From Acidimicrobiales bacterium (GTDB lineage: Bacteria > Actinomycetota > Acidimicrobiia > Acidimicrobiales > SKKL01): 44,005 nucleotides of DNA. The translations under genes were made by a program, and so were the position numbers. The notes beneath the pieces were generated by a model, which saw nothing but the letters and a program-made list of their open reading frames with translations, had not been told where the DNA came from and ran no database searches. Position 1 is the first letter of the stretch. Each line of letters starts with the position of its first letter. The DNA lies in assembly GCA_007121465.1 (NCBI GenBank), contig SKKL01000281.1, positions 1-44,005 on the forward strand, in the 5' to 3' direction. Shown here piece after piece: positions 37,192 to 44,005 of the stretch.

Positions 37192-38879
37192 TGGCAGGAT
37201 TCGACCTCGTCACCCTCAAAGAGCGCGCCCGCGACATGAGCGAGGCCTACACACGTGGGCAGAAGATCCTGATGGTCGGTGCGGCCGTCGCCGTCATCGC
37301 CGGGATCTTCGTCTTCACCCGACTCGCCGGAGAGGGCGACTACGCCTCTCTCTACACGAACCTCGAACCCGCCGATGCCGCCGCGGTCACCGAGCGCCTG
37401 TCGGCCGACGGAGTCAGCTACCGCATGGCCGATGCCGGGACCACCGTCCAGGTGCCCCGTGGCGAGCTCTACGAGACCCGGATGCGGCTGTCCGCCGACA
37501 GAGTCCCGGCCTCGTCGGGCGGAGGATGGTCGATCCTCGACGACCAGGGGATCACCGCCTCGGAGTTCAACCAGCGGGTCGGCTTCCAGCGGGCCCTCGA
37601 AGGTGAGATCGCCCGCACGATCCGCTCGATCGACTCGGTGGAGTCGGCCACGGTCCACCTCGCCCTGCCGCGGGACACCGCCTTTGCCCTGAACGACCGC
37701 GACGCCACCGCCTCGGTGCTCGTCCGGACCCGCCCCGGATCCACCCTCGACGGCGGACAGGTGCAGGCCATCGTCAACCTCGTCGCCTCGAGCGTCGATC
37801 GTCTCGAGCCCGGCCAGGTGACCGTCGCCGACGCCACCGGCCTCGTCCTCGCGGCCCCGGGCCAACGCTCCATCGACTACGCGGGCAACGACATGAACAT
37901 GCGCCAGGCGCGTGCGTTCGAGCAGTCGGTGGCCAACGAGATCCAGGGGATGCTCAGCTCGGTGGTCGGTCCCGGCAAGGCCGTCGTCAACGTGACCGCC
38001 GACCTCGACTTCGACGAGCAGACCACCACCCGTGAGCTCTACGAGGACGTCGTGGGGGAGGAGGGCGGACGGGTCGCCCTCGAGGAGCGCAGCCGCAACG
38101 AGGAGTACACCGGCCCGGGCCAGACCGTGACCGGCATCCTCGGGCCGGAGGGTGAGGCGGCGGGCGGCCAGGGCCCCGCCACCGAGTACACGCTCGACGA
38201 GTCGAACGTCGTGTTCGGCGTGAACCGCACCATCGAGGCCACCAACCGAGCGCCGGGACGAGTCAACGCCCTGTCGGTCGCCGTCCTGGTCGATGACGCA
38301 GTGGTCACCCCGGCCATGGTCGACCAGATCGAACAGGTCGTCACCGCCGGTGCCGGGATCCGTCTCGACCGGGGCGATGTGCTCGCCGTGACCGCCATGC
38401 CCTTCGACACCAGCGTCCAGGACCAGATGACCGAGGACCTGGCCGAAGCGGACGCCTCGGCGGAGGCCGAGGCCCGCATGCAGCTCTACCAGACCATCGC
38501 CCTGGCCATCGTCGTGCTCCTGGTCCTGCTCATCGGCTACATCACCATGCGCCGGGCGGCGAAACGCCGAGCGGCGCTCGCCCAGTCGATCGAGCTCCGG
38601 GCCGTCGAGCGTGCGAACCCCGAGGAGCTCTCGACCATGCAGATGAGCCAGGTGTCGGCACTCAGCCGCGACGCGGAGGCCCACGCTGCCGCCGGCCACT
38701 CCCTCGACCTGGTCGCCCTGAACGACCTGATCGGCGGGGTCGGGAGCCCCGGTGACGCGATCGAACCGGCCCAACCGACCGTGGCCAACGAGGTCGCCGA
38801 GATGATCGACAACCAGCCCGAGGAAGTGGCACAGCTCCTGCGGGGCTGGCTCGGTGACCGGCGAGGAGCAGCCCGATGA
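37191..38879 (+). CDS. fliF: Flagellar MS-ring protein FliF
   Basis: A 562-residue protein that forms the MS ring in the cytoplasmic membrane. One membrane helix lies at about residues 25-46 (ILMVGAAVAVIAGIFVFT). The YscJ/FliF periplasmic domain follows, with the ring-building motif segment near GEIARTIRSIDSVESATVHLALP. A second helix is at about 425-450 (TIALAIVVLLVLLIGYITM). The C-terminal tail ends in the conserved FliG-binding helix (EEVAQLLRGWL). The length is normal. The stop overlaps the fliG start by four bases. Confidence 0.95.
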   Translation: MAGFDLVTLKERARDMSEAYTRGQKILMVGAAVAVIAGIFVFTRLAGEGDYASLYTNLEPADAAAVTERLSADGVSYRMADAGTTVQVPRGELYETRMRLSADRVPASSGGGWSILDDQGITASEFNQRVGFQRALEGEIARTIRSIDSVESATVHLALPRDTAFALNDRDATASVLVRTRPGSTLDGGQVQAIVNLVASSVDRLEPGQVTVADATGLVLAAPGQRSIDYAGNDMNMRQARAFEQSVANEIQGMLSSVVGPGKAVVNVTADLDFDEQTTTRELYEDVVGEEGGRVALEERSRNEEYTGPGQTVTGILGPEGEAAGGQGPATEYTLDESNVVFGVNRTIEATNRAPGRVNALSVAVLVDDAVVTPAMVDQIEQVVTAGAGIRLDRGDVLAVTAMPFDTSVQDQMTEDLAEADASAEAEARMQLYQTIALAIVVLLVLLIGYITMRRAAKRRAALAQSIELRAVERANPEELSTMQMSQVSALSRDAEAHAAAGHSLDLVALNDLIGGVGSPGDAIEPAQPTVANEVAEMIDNQPEEVAQLLRGWLGDRRGAAR

Positions 38880-39901
38880 GCCTGGTCGAAGTCCTGTCTG
38901 CCGACCGGTTGAGCGGCGCCCAGAAGGCGGCCGTCCTGCTCATGGCGATGGGCACCGAACGGGCATCGAAGGTCCTGCGCTCGCTCCGCGAGAGCGAGGT
39001 GACCGAGGTGATGTCCGAGGTGGCCCGCATGGAGGACGTGAACGAAGAGGTCGTCGAACAGGTCCTGTCCGAGTTCGCCCTCACCGCCTCGGCCCGCCGC
39101 CACTTCGCCATCGGCGGCGTCGACTACGCGAAGGAACTGCTCGAGGCCTCGGTCGGCTCCCACAAGGCCGAGGAGATCTTCTCCCGCCTGTCGATGACCC
39201 TCGTCAGCGCGCCGTTCGAGTTCCTCCGCAAGGCCGACCCCCGTCTCGTCCTCGGCTTCATCCGCGACGAACACCCTCAGACGATCGCCCTCGTGTTGGC
39301 CTACATGCCCCCCGACTCCGCCGCTCTCGTCCTCGGCGGTCTGCCGGAGGAGCTCCAGCGCGACGTCTCGGTGCGGGTCGCGACCATGGACCGCACCTCC
39401 CCCGACATCGTGGCCGCGGTCGAGGGCTCGCTCGAACGCCGGCTGTCGTCGGTCCTCCAGCAGGGTGACCTGTCATCGGTGGGGGGTGTCCAGACTCTCG
39501 TGGACCTGCTCAACCGGTCCGACCGGGCGACCGAGCGGCTCATCTTCGAGGGCCTGGAGAACTTCGACGAGGAACTCGCTGACGAGGTTCGCAGCCGCAT
39601 GTTCGTGTTCGAGGACATCGTCACCCTCGACGACAAGTCGATCCAGCAGGTCCTGCGCCAGGTCGACTCCAAGGACCTCGCCCTCGCCCTGAAGGGTGTG
39701 CGCGACGAGGTCAAAGCCAAGATCCTCGACAACGTCTCATCCCGGGCGGCCGAGAACCTCGCCGAGGAGATCGAGATGCTCGGCCCGGTCCGTCTCAAGG
39801 CCGTGGAAGAAGCCCAGGGAGCGGTCGTCCGGGTGATCCGGGCCCTCGAGGAGGCCGGCCAGATCGTCCTCACCCGATCGGGCGAGGAGTTCGTGGACTG
39901 A
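38876..39901 (+). CDS. fliG: Flagellar motor switch protein FliG
   Basis: A 341-residue rotor protein that links the MS ring to the C ring and interacts with the stator. The N-terminal domain starts SLVEVLSADRLSGAQKAAVLL and binds FliF. The middle domain has HPQTIALVLAYM (the conserved EHPQTIA motif), and the C-terminal domain carries the charged torque helix around MFVFEDIVTLDDKSIQQVLR and VDSKDLALALKG. The start overlaps the fliF stop (ATGA), and fliH follows after one base. The protein is complete. Confidence 0.95.
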   Translation: MSLVEVLSADRLSGAQKAAVLLMAMGTERASKVLRSLRESEVTEVMSEVARMEDVNEEVVEQVLSEFALTASARRHFAIGGVDYAKELLEASVGSHKAEEIFSRLSMTLVSAPFEFLRKADPRLVLGFIRDEHPQTIALVLAYMPPDSAALVLGGLPEELQRDVSVRVATMDRTSPDIVAAVEGSLERRLSSVLQQGDLSSVGGVQTLVDLLNRSDRATERLIFEGLENFDEELADEVRSRMFVFEDIVTLDDKSIQQVLRQVDSKDLALALKGVRDEVKAKILDNVSSRAAENLAEEIEMLGPVRLKAVEEAQGAVVRVIRALEEAGQIVLTRSGEEFVD

Positions 39902-39902
39902 C

Positions 39903-40643
39903 ATGGCCATCACCGAGCCCACCTTCTCCGGCAACCCTTCGTCGCCATCGGCGGCACGCGTGCTGCGCAACGTCGACGATCGCCTTGCCGGTCACCCGTT
40001 CACCCCCATCGCCGAGCTGCCCCGCCTGCAGGTCGGACGGCCCCGTGCCACCGGCAACCAGGCTCTCGATGCCATCCGCTCCGAGGGGTGGGACGAAGGC
40101 TTCCACGAGGGTCGGGAAGAAGGCCTGGCTGCGGGACGCGCCGATGGCTTCGAGATCGGACTGACCGAGGGCCGAGCGGCCGGGTACGCCGAAGGAGCCG
40201 AGGCCGCGGTCGACGATGCTCGCCGCGCCATCGAGGCTCACCTCGTCGCCACCTTGGGCTCCCTCGACGCCCTGGCCGCTCACCTCGCCGGTCGAGAGGC
40301 CACCACCTTCGCCGAGGTCGAATCCGTGGCGGTCGACCTCGCCATCACCCTGGCCGAGGCCATCCTCGATCGGGAGCTCGCCGTTGCCGACGACCCGGGT
40401 CGCGACGCCCTCGTTCGCGCCCTCGCCCTCGCGCCCGAGAGCGGCGATCTCGTCGCCCACCTCCACCCCGACGATCTCGCCCCGCTCGGTGACGTCGACG
40501 ACCTGGCCCCTGGCCGGTCACTTCGTCTCGTGTCCGACACCTCGGTGGGACGCGGCGGCTGTGTGGTGACCTCCGGAGCGGCGCGAATCGACGCCCGCAT
40601 CTCGACCGCTCTCGAGCGGGTTCGCCAGGAGATGACCCGATGA
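39903..40643 (+). CDS. fliH: Flagellar assembly protein FliH
   Basis: A 246-residue negative regulator of the FliI ATPase. Residues about 60-100 hold a run of Gly/Ala-x3-Gly repeats (GWDEGFHEGREEGLAAGRADG), the typical FliH GxxxG helix. A long helix follows, then the compact C-terminal domain with RSLRLVSDTSVGRGGCVVTSG. That segment resembles the FliH C-terminus that binds FliI and FliN. The stop overlaps the fliI start (ATGA). Identification is supported by the position between fliG and fliI. Confidence 0.9.
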   Translation: MAITEPTFSGNPSSPSAARVLRNVDDRLAGHPFTPIAELPRLQVGRPRATGNQALDAIRSEGWDEGFHEGREEGLAAGRADGFEIGLTEGRAAGYAEGAEAAVDDARRAIEAHLVATLGSLDALAAHLAGREATTFAEVESVAVDLAITLAEAILDRELAVADDPGRDALVRALALAPESGDLVAHLHPDDLAPLGDVDDLAPGRSLRLVSDTSVGRGGCVVTSGAARIDARISTALERVRQEMTR

Positions 40644-41995
40644 GCCGCCCCGCCCTCCTCGTCGAGGGTGGCGAAGCCTTGATCGCTCGCGCCGACGCCG
40701 CTCGCGCCGCCGCCCGCCCCGTGCGGGTCGGACAGGTCCGACGGGTGGTCGGCCTCACCTTCGAGGTCGACGGGGTCGACGTCGCGATCGGCGACGCCAT
40801 TGCGGTCGGGCCGCCGGACCGGGAGGTGCTCGGCGAGGTCGTCGCCGTCGGCCACGACGGGGTGGTGGCCATGCCTCTCGGTGAGCTGCACGGACTTCGT
40901 GCGGGCGACCCGGTCCGGGCCACCGGCGGGGCATTGACCGTACCCGCCGGCACCGAACTCCTCGGGCGGGTGCTCGACGGGCTCGGCCGCCCCATCGACG
41001 ACGGGCCCAGCCTCGCCGCCCTCGACCAGGTGTCGATCGCCGGTGAACCGCCCCACCCCCTCCGACGCCCCAACGTGAACGAACCGATGCACCTCGGCGT
41101 CCGGGTCCTCGACACCCTCGTCCCGGTGGGTCGAGGTCAGCGGATCGGGATCATGGCCGGGTCTGGCGTCGGCAAGTCCAGCCTTCTGTCGATGATCGTC
41201 CGGGGCACCGACGCCGACGTGTCGGTCCTGGCTCTCATCGGTGAGCGAGGCCGCGAGGTTCGCGAGTTCATCGAGCGGGATCTCGGCCCCGAGGGGATGG
41301 CCCGCTCGGTGGTCATCGTCGCCACCTCCGACGCTCCCGCCCTCGTCCGACTCCGGGCCGCCTTCGCCGCCACTCGTATCGCCGAGTGGTTCCGTGATCG
41401 CGGGGCGCACGTCAACCTGTTGATGGACAGCCTCACCCGCTTCGCCATGGCCCAACGCGAGATCGGCTTGTCCGCCGGCGAGGTTCCCGCCACGCGCGGC
41501 TACCCACCGTCGGTCTTCGCGCTCATGCCCCGTCTCCTCGAGCGGGCGGGAGCATCCGAACACGGCTCGATCACCGGCATCTACACCGTCCTCGTCGAAG
41601 GCGACGACCTCAACGACCCTGTCGGGGATACGGCACGCTCGATCCTCGACGGCCACATAGCGCTGTCCCGCCGCCTCGCGTCGGCCGGCCACTTCCCGAC
41701 CGTCGACGTGCTCGACTCCGTGTCCCGGGTGGCGAACTCGGTGACCACTCCCGAACAACAGCAACTCGCCGTGCGCCTCCGTCGGCTCCTCGCCGCCCAT
41801 CGCGAGGCCAAGGATCTCATCGAGATCGGGGCCTACGCCGCGGGCAGCAACCCCTTGGTCGACGAGGCGGTCGCTCGGATCGACGCCATCGACGAGTTCC
41901 TCCGCCAGGGCATGGACGAGGTGTCCGCCCGGGGTGTCGCCTGGAGCCGGCTCGCCGAGGTTCTCGGGCTCGGCGCCGACGGGAGCGGATCGTGA
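40640..41995 (+). CDS. fliI: Flagellar export ATPase FliI
   Basis: A 451-residue ATPase related to the F1 beta subunit, which unfolds and feeds export substrates to the flagellar gate. Walker A is MAGSGVGKSSLL (about residues 171-182) and Walker B is VNLLMDSLTRFAMAQREIGL. A catalytic Glu lies in LIGERGREVREF. The family motif YPPSVFALMPRLLERAG follows. The N-terminal domain is short. The start overlaps the fliH stop and the stop overlaps the fliJ start. No flhA or flhB is in this window. Confidence 0.96.
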   Translation: MSRPALLVEGGEALIARADAARAAARPVRVGQVRRVVGLTFEVDGVDVAIGDAIAVGPPDREVLGEVVAVGHDGVVAMPLGELHGLRAGDPVRATGGALTVPAGTELLGRVLDGLGRPIDDGPSLAALDQVSIAGEPPHPLRRPNVNEPMHLGVRVLDTLVPVGRGQRIGIMAGSGVGKSSLLSMIVRGTDADVSVLALIGERGREVREFIERDLGPEGMARSVVIVATSDAPALVRLRAAFAATRIAEWFRDRGAHVNLLMDSLTRFAMAQREIGLSAGEVPATRGYPPSVFALMPRLLERAGASEHGSITGIYTVLVEGDDLNDPVGDTARSILDGHIALSRRLASAGHFPTVDVLDSVSRVANSVTTPEQQQLAVRLRRLLAAHREAKDLIEIGAYAAGSNPLVDEAVARIDAIDEFLRQGMDEVSARGVAWSRLAEVLGLGADGSGS

Positions 41996-42432
41996 GGAGA
42001 TACCAGTTCCGGTTCGAACATGTCGCCCGGGTTCGTCGGATCCAGGAGGACCAGGCCCGAGCCGAACTGCTCGCCGCGCGTCACCGTCTCCTCGTCGCCG
42101 AAGCCGAGCTGGCGTCGCGGTCCGACGACTACCGGGCCCGTCGAAGCTCTGACGCATCGGGCTCGACGTCGTCGTTCCGATCGCTCCGACACCAGGACGA
42201 TCTACTCGCGAACGCCGTCACGGCAGCGCGTTGCGCGGAGGCCAACGCTCGCCTGCTGGTCGCACAACGCATCGATGTCTGGACCGAAGCGGCCCAGAAG
42301 GTGGCGGCGATGGAACGGCTCGACGAACGCGACCGGGAACGTCACTCGACCGAAGCCGCTCGCGAGGAGCAGGCCGAGCTCGACGACCTCGTGGCACCCC
42401 GCCACGCGCTGAAAGATCGGAACGAACGATGA
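41992..42432 (+). CDS. fliJ: Flagellar export protein FliJ
   Basis: A 146-residue all-helical protein with the FliJ N-terminal pattern RRYQFRFEHVARVRRIQED. Two long Ala/Glu/Arg-rich coiled-coil helices cover the rest, with a Ser-rich loop (SSDASGSTSS) between them. FliJ is the central stalk of the FliI hexamer and helps export. The GTG at 41992 overlaps the fliI stop (GTGA). Its stop overlaps the start of the next gene (ATGA). Confidence 0.9.
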   Translation: MRRYQFRFEHVARVRRIQEDQARAELLAARHRLLVAEAELASRSDDYRARRSSDASGSTSSFRSLRHQDDLLANAVTAARCAEANARLLVAQRIDVWTEAAQKVAAMERLDERDRERHSTEAAREEQAELDDLVAPRHALKDRNER

Positions 42433-43520
42433 CCGCACCCGGAGGGGGAGTCGCGGGCATCGAAGCACGCCTCCACGACATTCGCGCTCGATTCGAGCCT
42501 GCTCCGCCACGAACCGACGGCGCACGGACCTCGGGCGCCGCGGACTTCGCCCAGGTCATGGGCCTCGCCGAGTCCCGGTCGGGCGGCGGAGCCGGACTCG
42601 GTGCATCGCCCTTCGGAGGGCTCGGCATGGGCGCAGGGACCCGAACCCTCGCTCCCGCTCTCGCCCCGGCCTACGGGTTCGGCCCGGCCGGCGGAGGCGG
42701 TGCAGGGGATGCGGTGGTCCAGGCATCGAAGCAGTACCTCGGGGTTCCCTACTTGTGGGGCGGGACCGACCCGAACCAGGGCCTCGACTGCTCGGGTTTC
42801 GTGCAGCGGGTCCATCGCGACCTCGGCATCGAGCTGCCCCGAGTGAGTCGGGACCAGGCCCGTGCCGGCCAGCCCGTCGCCTCGCTCGCCGAGGCGCGGC
42901 CCGGCGACGTCCTCGCCTTCGGCGAGCCGGTCAACCACGTCGCCATCTACCTCGGCGACGGTCAGATGATCCACGCGCCCCGTCGCAACGACATCGTGAA
43001 GATCGAGGCGATCGACCGTCCGATCACCGCCATCCGGCGCTACACCAACGACGCGGTGACCACCGCGGGGTGGGGCGGCGGGGCCACGGGGCCCCTGGCA
43101 ACGAGCCCGGTCGCCTTCGGCGGTCCCGGTCAGCCGGTGACCTCTGTACCCTACGCCCCGCTGTTCAACACCGCTGCCGCCCGTCACGGCCTCGACCCTC
43201 GGCTCCTCGCCGCTGTCGCCCAGGTCGAGTCGGGTTTCGACCCCCGCGCGGTCAGCCCGGCGGGGGCCCAGGGGCTCATGCAGTTCATGCCGGGCACCGC
43301 TGCCGACCTCGGCATCGATCCGTGGGACCCGGCGCAGGCCATCGACGGCGCCGCCCGCTACTTGCGCTCCCAGCTCGACACCTTCGGGCGTCTCGACCTC
43401 GCCCTCGCCGCCTACAACGCCGGGCCGGGCTCGGTGCGGCGTCACGGCGGCATCCCCCCCTTCGCCGAGACCCAGGCCTATGTGCCCAAGGTCCTCTCCA
43501 CCATGAACGGAGTCCGCTGA
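42429..43520 (+). CDS. Dual NlpC/P60 and lytic transglycosylase protein in flagellar operon
   Basis: A 363-residue peptidoglycan hydrolase with two enzymes. Residues 95-205 form an NlpC/P60 domain: catalytic Cys121 (LDCSGFV), His170 (NHVAIYLG) and His182. Residues 243-355 form a lytic transglycosylase: catalytic Glu267 (VESGFDP), then the QGLMQFMPGTA and LAAYNAGPGSV motifs. The N-terminal 90 residues are Gly-rich, with a helix (IEARLHDIRARF) but no Sec signal peptide. The gene overlaps fliJ (ATGA) and is followed by fliK. It likely opens the wall for the flagellar rod, replacing FlgJ. Export by the flagellar gate is inference. Confidence 0.9.
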   Translation: MTAPGGGVAGIEARLHDIRARFEPAPPRTDGARTSGAADFAQVMGLAESRSGGGAGLGASPFGGLGMGAGTRTLAPALAPAYGFGPAGGGGAGDAVVQASKQYLGVPYLWGGTDPNQGLDCSGFVQRVHRDLGIELPRVSRDQARAGQPVASLAEARPGDVLAFGEPVNHVAIYLGDGQMIHAPRRNDIVKIEAIDRPITAIRRYTNDAVTTAGWGGGATGPLATSPVAFGGPGQPVTSVPYAPLFNTAAARHGLDPRLLAAVAQVESGFDPRAVSPAGAQGLMQFMPGTAADLGIDPWDPAQAIDGAARYLRSQLDTFGRLDLALAAYNAGPGSVRRHGGIPPFAETQAYVPKVLSTMNGVR

Positions 43521-43522
43521 CG

Positions 43523-44005
43523 ATGTTCGTCCTTCCCGCCCCGACCGCTCCTGCGGTCGCCGCTGCGTCCTCGACGCCCTCCCGGTCCGGTTCGGCTCCT
43601 GCGGTCGCCTCCGGCGAGGCGTCGCCCGATGGCGAGGCCTTCCTCATGGTCCTGGCCGATGCCCTGTCCGCCTGGGTCGAGGACCTGTCCCAGGACGCCG
43701 ACGAGCCCGGGTCGGACGACTCCTCCCCCGACGACGCCGACGAGGCGATGACTGTCGAGGCACCCGACACCGTGGCGGTAGCGCGCTACGTGCCGCTCGT
43801 GGGCGCCAATCCCGAACCGGTCGCTCCCACTGGCGAGCTCGCGGGCGACGCCGAACTCGACGGCGACGTCGCCGTCGGAGACTTCTCCGCTCGGGACACC
43901 GCCGGTGAGCCCGCCGACATCGAGGCCGCTCTTGCGGCGGAGGGCGTTTCCCCCGAGCGCGCCGCCGAAGGTGCGCCCGACCCCGCCGAGGCGGTCGCGA
44001 CGACC
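43523..44005 (+). CDS. fliK: Flagellar hook-length control protein FliK (partial, 5' end only)
   Basis: The first 161 residues of a protein that runs off the right edge with no stop codon. It starts with MFVLPAPTAPAVAAASS, then a helix EAFLMVLADALSAWVEDL and a long acidic, Ala/Pro/Gly-rich, probably disordered stretch. This matches the flexible N-terminal ruler part of FliK. The conserved C-terminal domain is not in view, so the identity rests on composition and on its place after fliJ and the hydrolase. The ATG at 43523 is two bases after the previous stop. Confidence 0.7.
   Translation, partial: MFVLPAPTAPAVAAASSTPSRSGSAPAVASGEASPDGEAFLMVLADALSAWVEDLSQDADEPGSDDSSPDDADEAMTVEAPDTVAVARYVPLVGANPEPVAPTGELAGDAELDGDVAVGDFSARDTAGEPADIEAALAAEGVSPERAAEGAPDPAEAVATT

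Noticed and set aside
40280-42157. 625-residue open frame opposite fliH and fliI
   Set aside because: It is antisense to two clear flagellar genes and its sequence is low in hydrophobic pattern. GC-rich codon use creates such mirror frames.
1-44005. tRNA, rRNA, CRISPR array, insertion sequence or prophage genes
   Set aside because: No cloverleaf-like stretch, spaced repeat array, transposase motif or phage gene was recognised in either strand.

Overview
The window is GC-rich bacterial DNA, densely coded on both strands, with no gene-free stretch longer than about 300 bases. The gene content points to an actinobacterium. It has a WhiB1-type regulator, a PdtaS-type kinase, an ArsA/Get3-like ATPase pair after DUF3107, the SCO1664-DUF3090-MSMEG_4193 trio, F420-linked proteins, class E and class F sortases, and an LCP protein. 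Two features are unlike streptomycetes and mycobacteria: a complete System I (Ccm) cytochrome c maturation operon and a flagellar operon. That combination suggests a deep-branching lineage such as Acidimicrobiia. This placement is inference from gene content, not from a phylogeny.

Left part (1-14.4 kb). The minus strand carries a zinc alcohol dehydrogenase cut by the window edge, a small membrane protein, a GT4 glycosyltransferase, a hypothetical protein, two septum-formation-domain lipoproteins and a class E sortase. Divergently, ccmA-B-C-D-E-F-G-H and a ccmI-like gene (5.2-12.1 kb) form one tightly coupled operon with overlapping start and stop codons. It would export heme, chaperone it through CcmE, reduce apocytochrome thiols through CcmG/CcmH and ligate heme through CcmF. 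Next come a SixA-like phosphatase and a DUF4397 surface protein beside a class F sortase.

Middle part (14.4-29.1 kb). A SufR-like regulator and a cysteine desulfurase overlap and are divergent from an Mrp/ApbC Fe-S carrier ATPase, forming a small Fe-S module. DUF3107, two ArsA-like ATPases, a zinc-ribbon protein and a PdtaS-like sensor kinase follow. They are convergent with whiB. Then come a glycerophosphodiesterase, a diacylglycerol-kinase-family lipid kinase that probably starts at CTG, etfBA with a modified 7Fe ferredoxin, an F420-type nitroreductase, and the conserved actinobacterial trio.

Right part (29.1-44 kb). A family 5 uracil-DNA glycosylase, a small lipoprotein, an FrhB-like Fe-S flavoprotein, an LCP cell-wall ligase and a short-chain dehydrogenase lead to an unusual ECF sigma factor. 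It carries a zinc anti-sigma domain, a membrane helix and an extracellular domain in one chain. The flagellar run flgB-flgC-fliE-fliF-fliG-fliH-fliI-fliJ, then a two-enzyme peptidoglycan hydrolase and the start of a fliK-like gene, fills the rest.

A recurring regulatory theme is a TANNNT box only 6-10 bases before the start codon with no Shine-Dalgarno sequence, seen at about a dozen genes. This suggests widespread leaderless transcription. No tRNA, rRNA, CRISPR array, insertion sequence or prophage gene was recognised.
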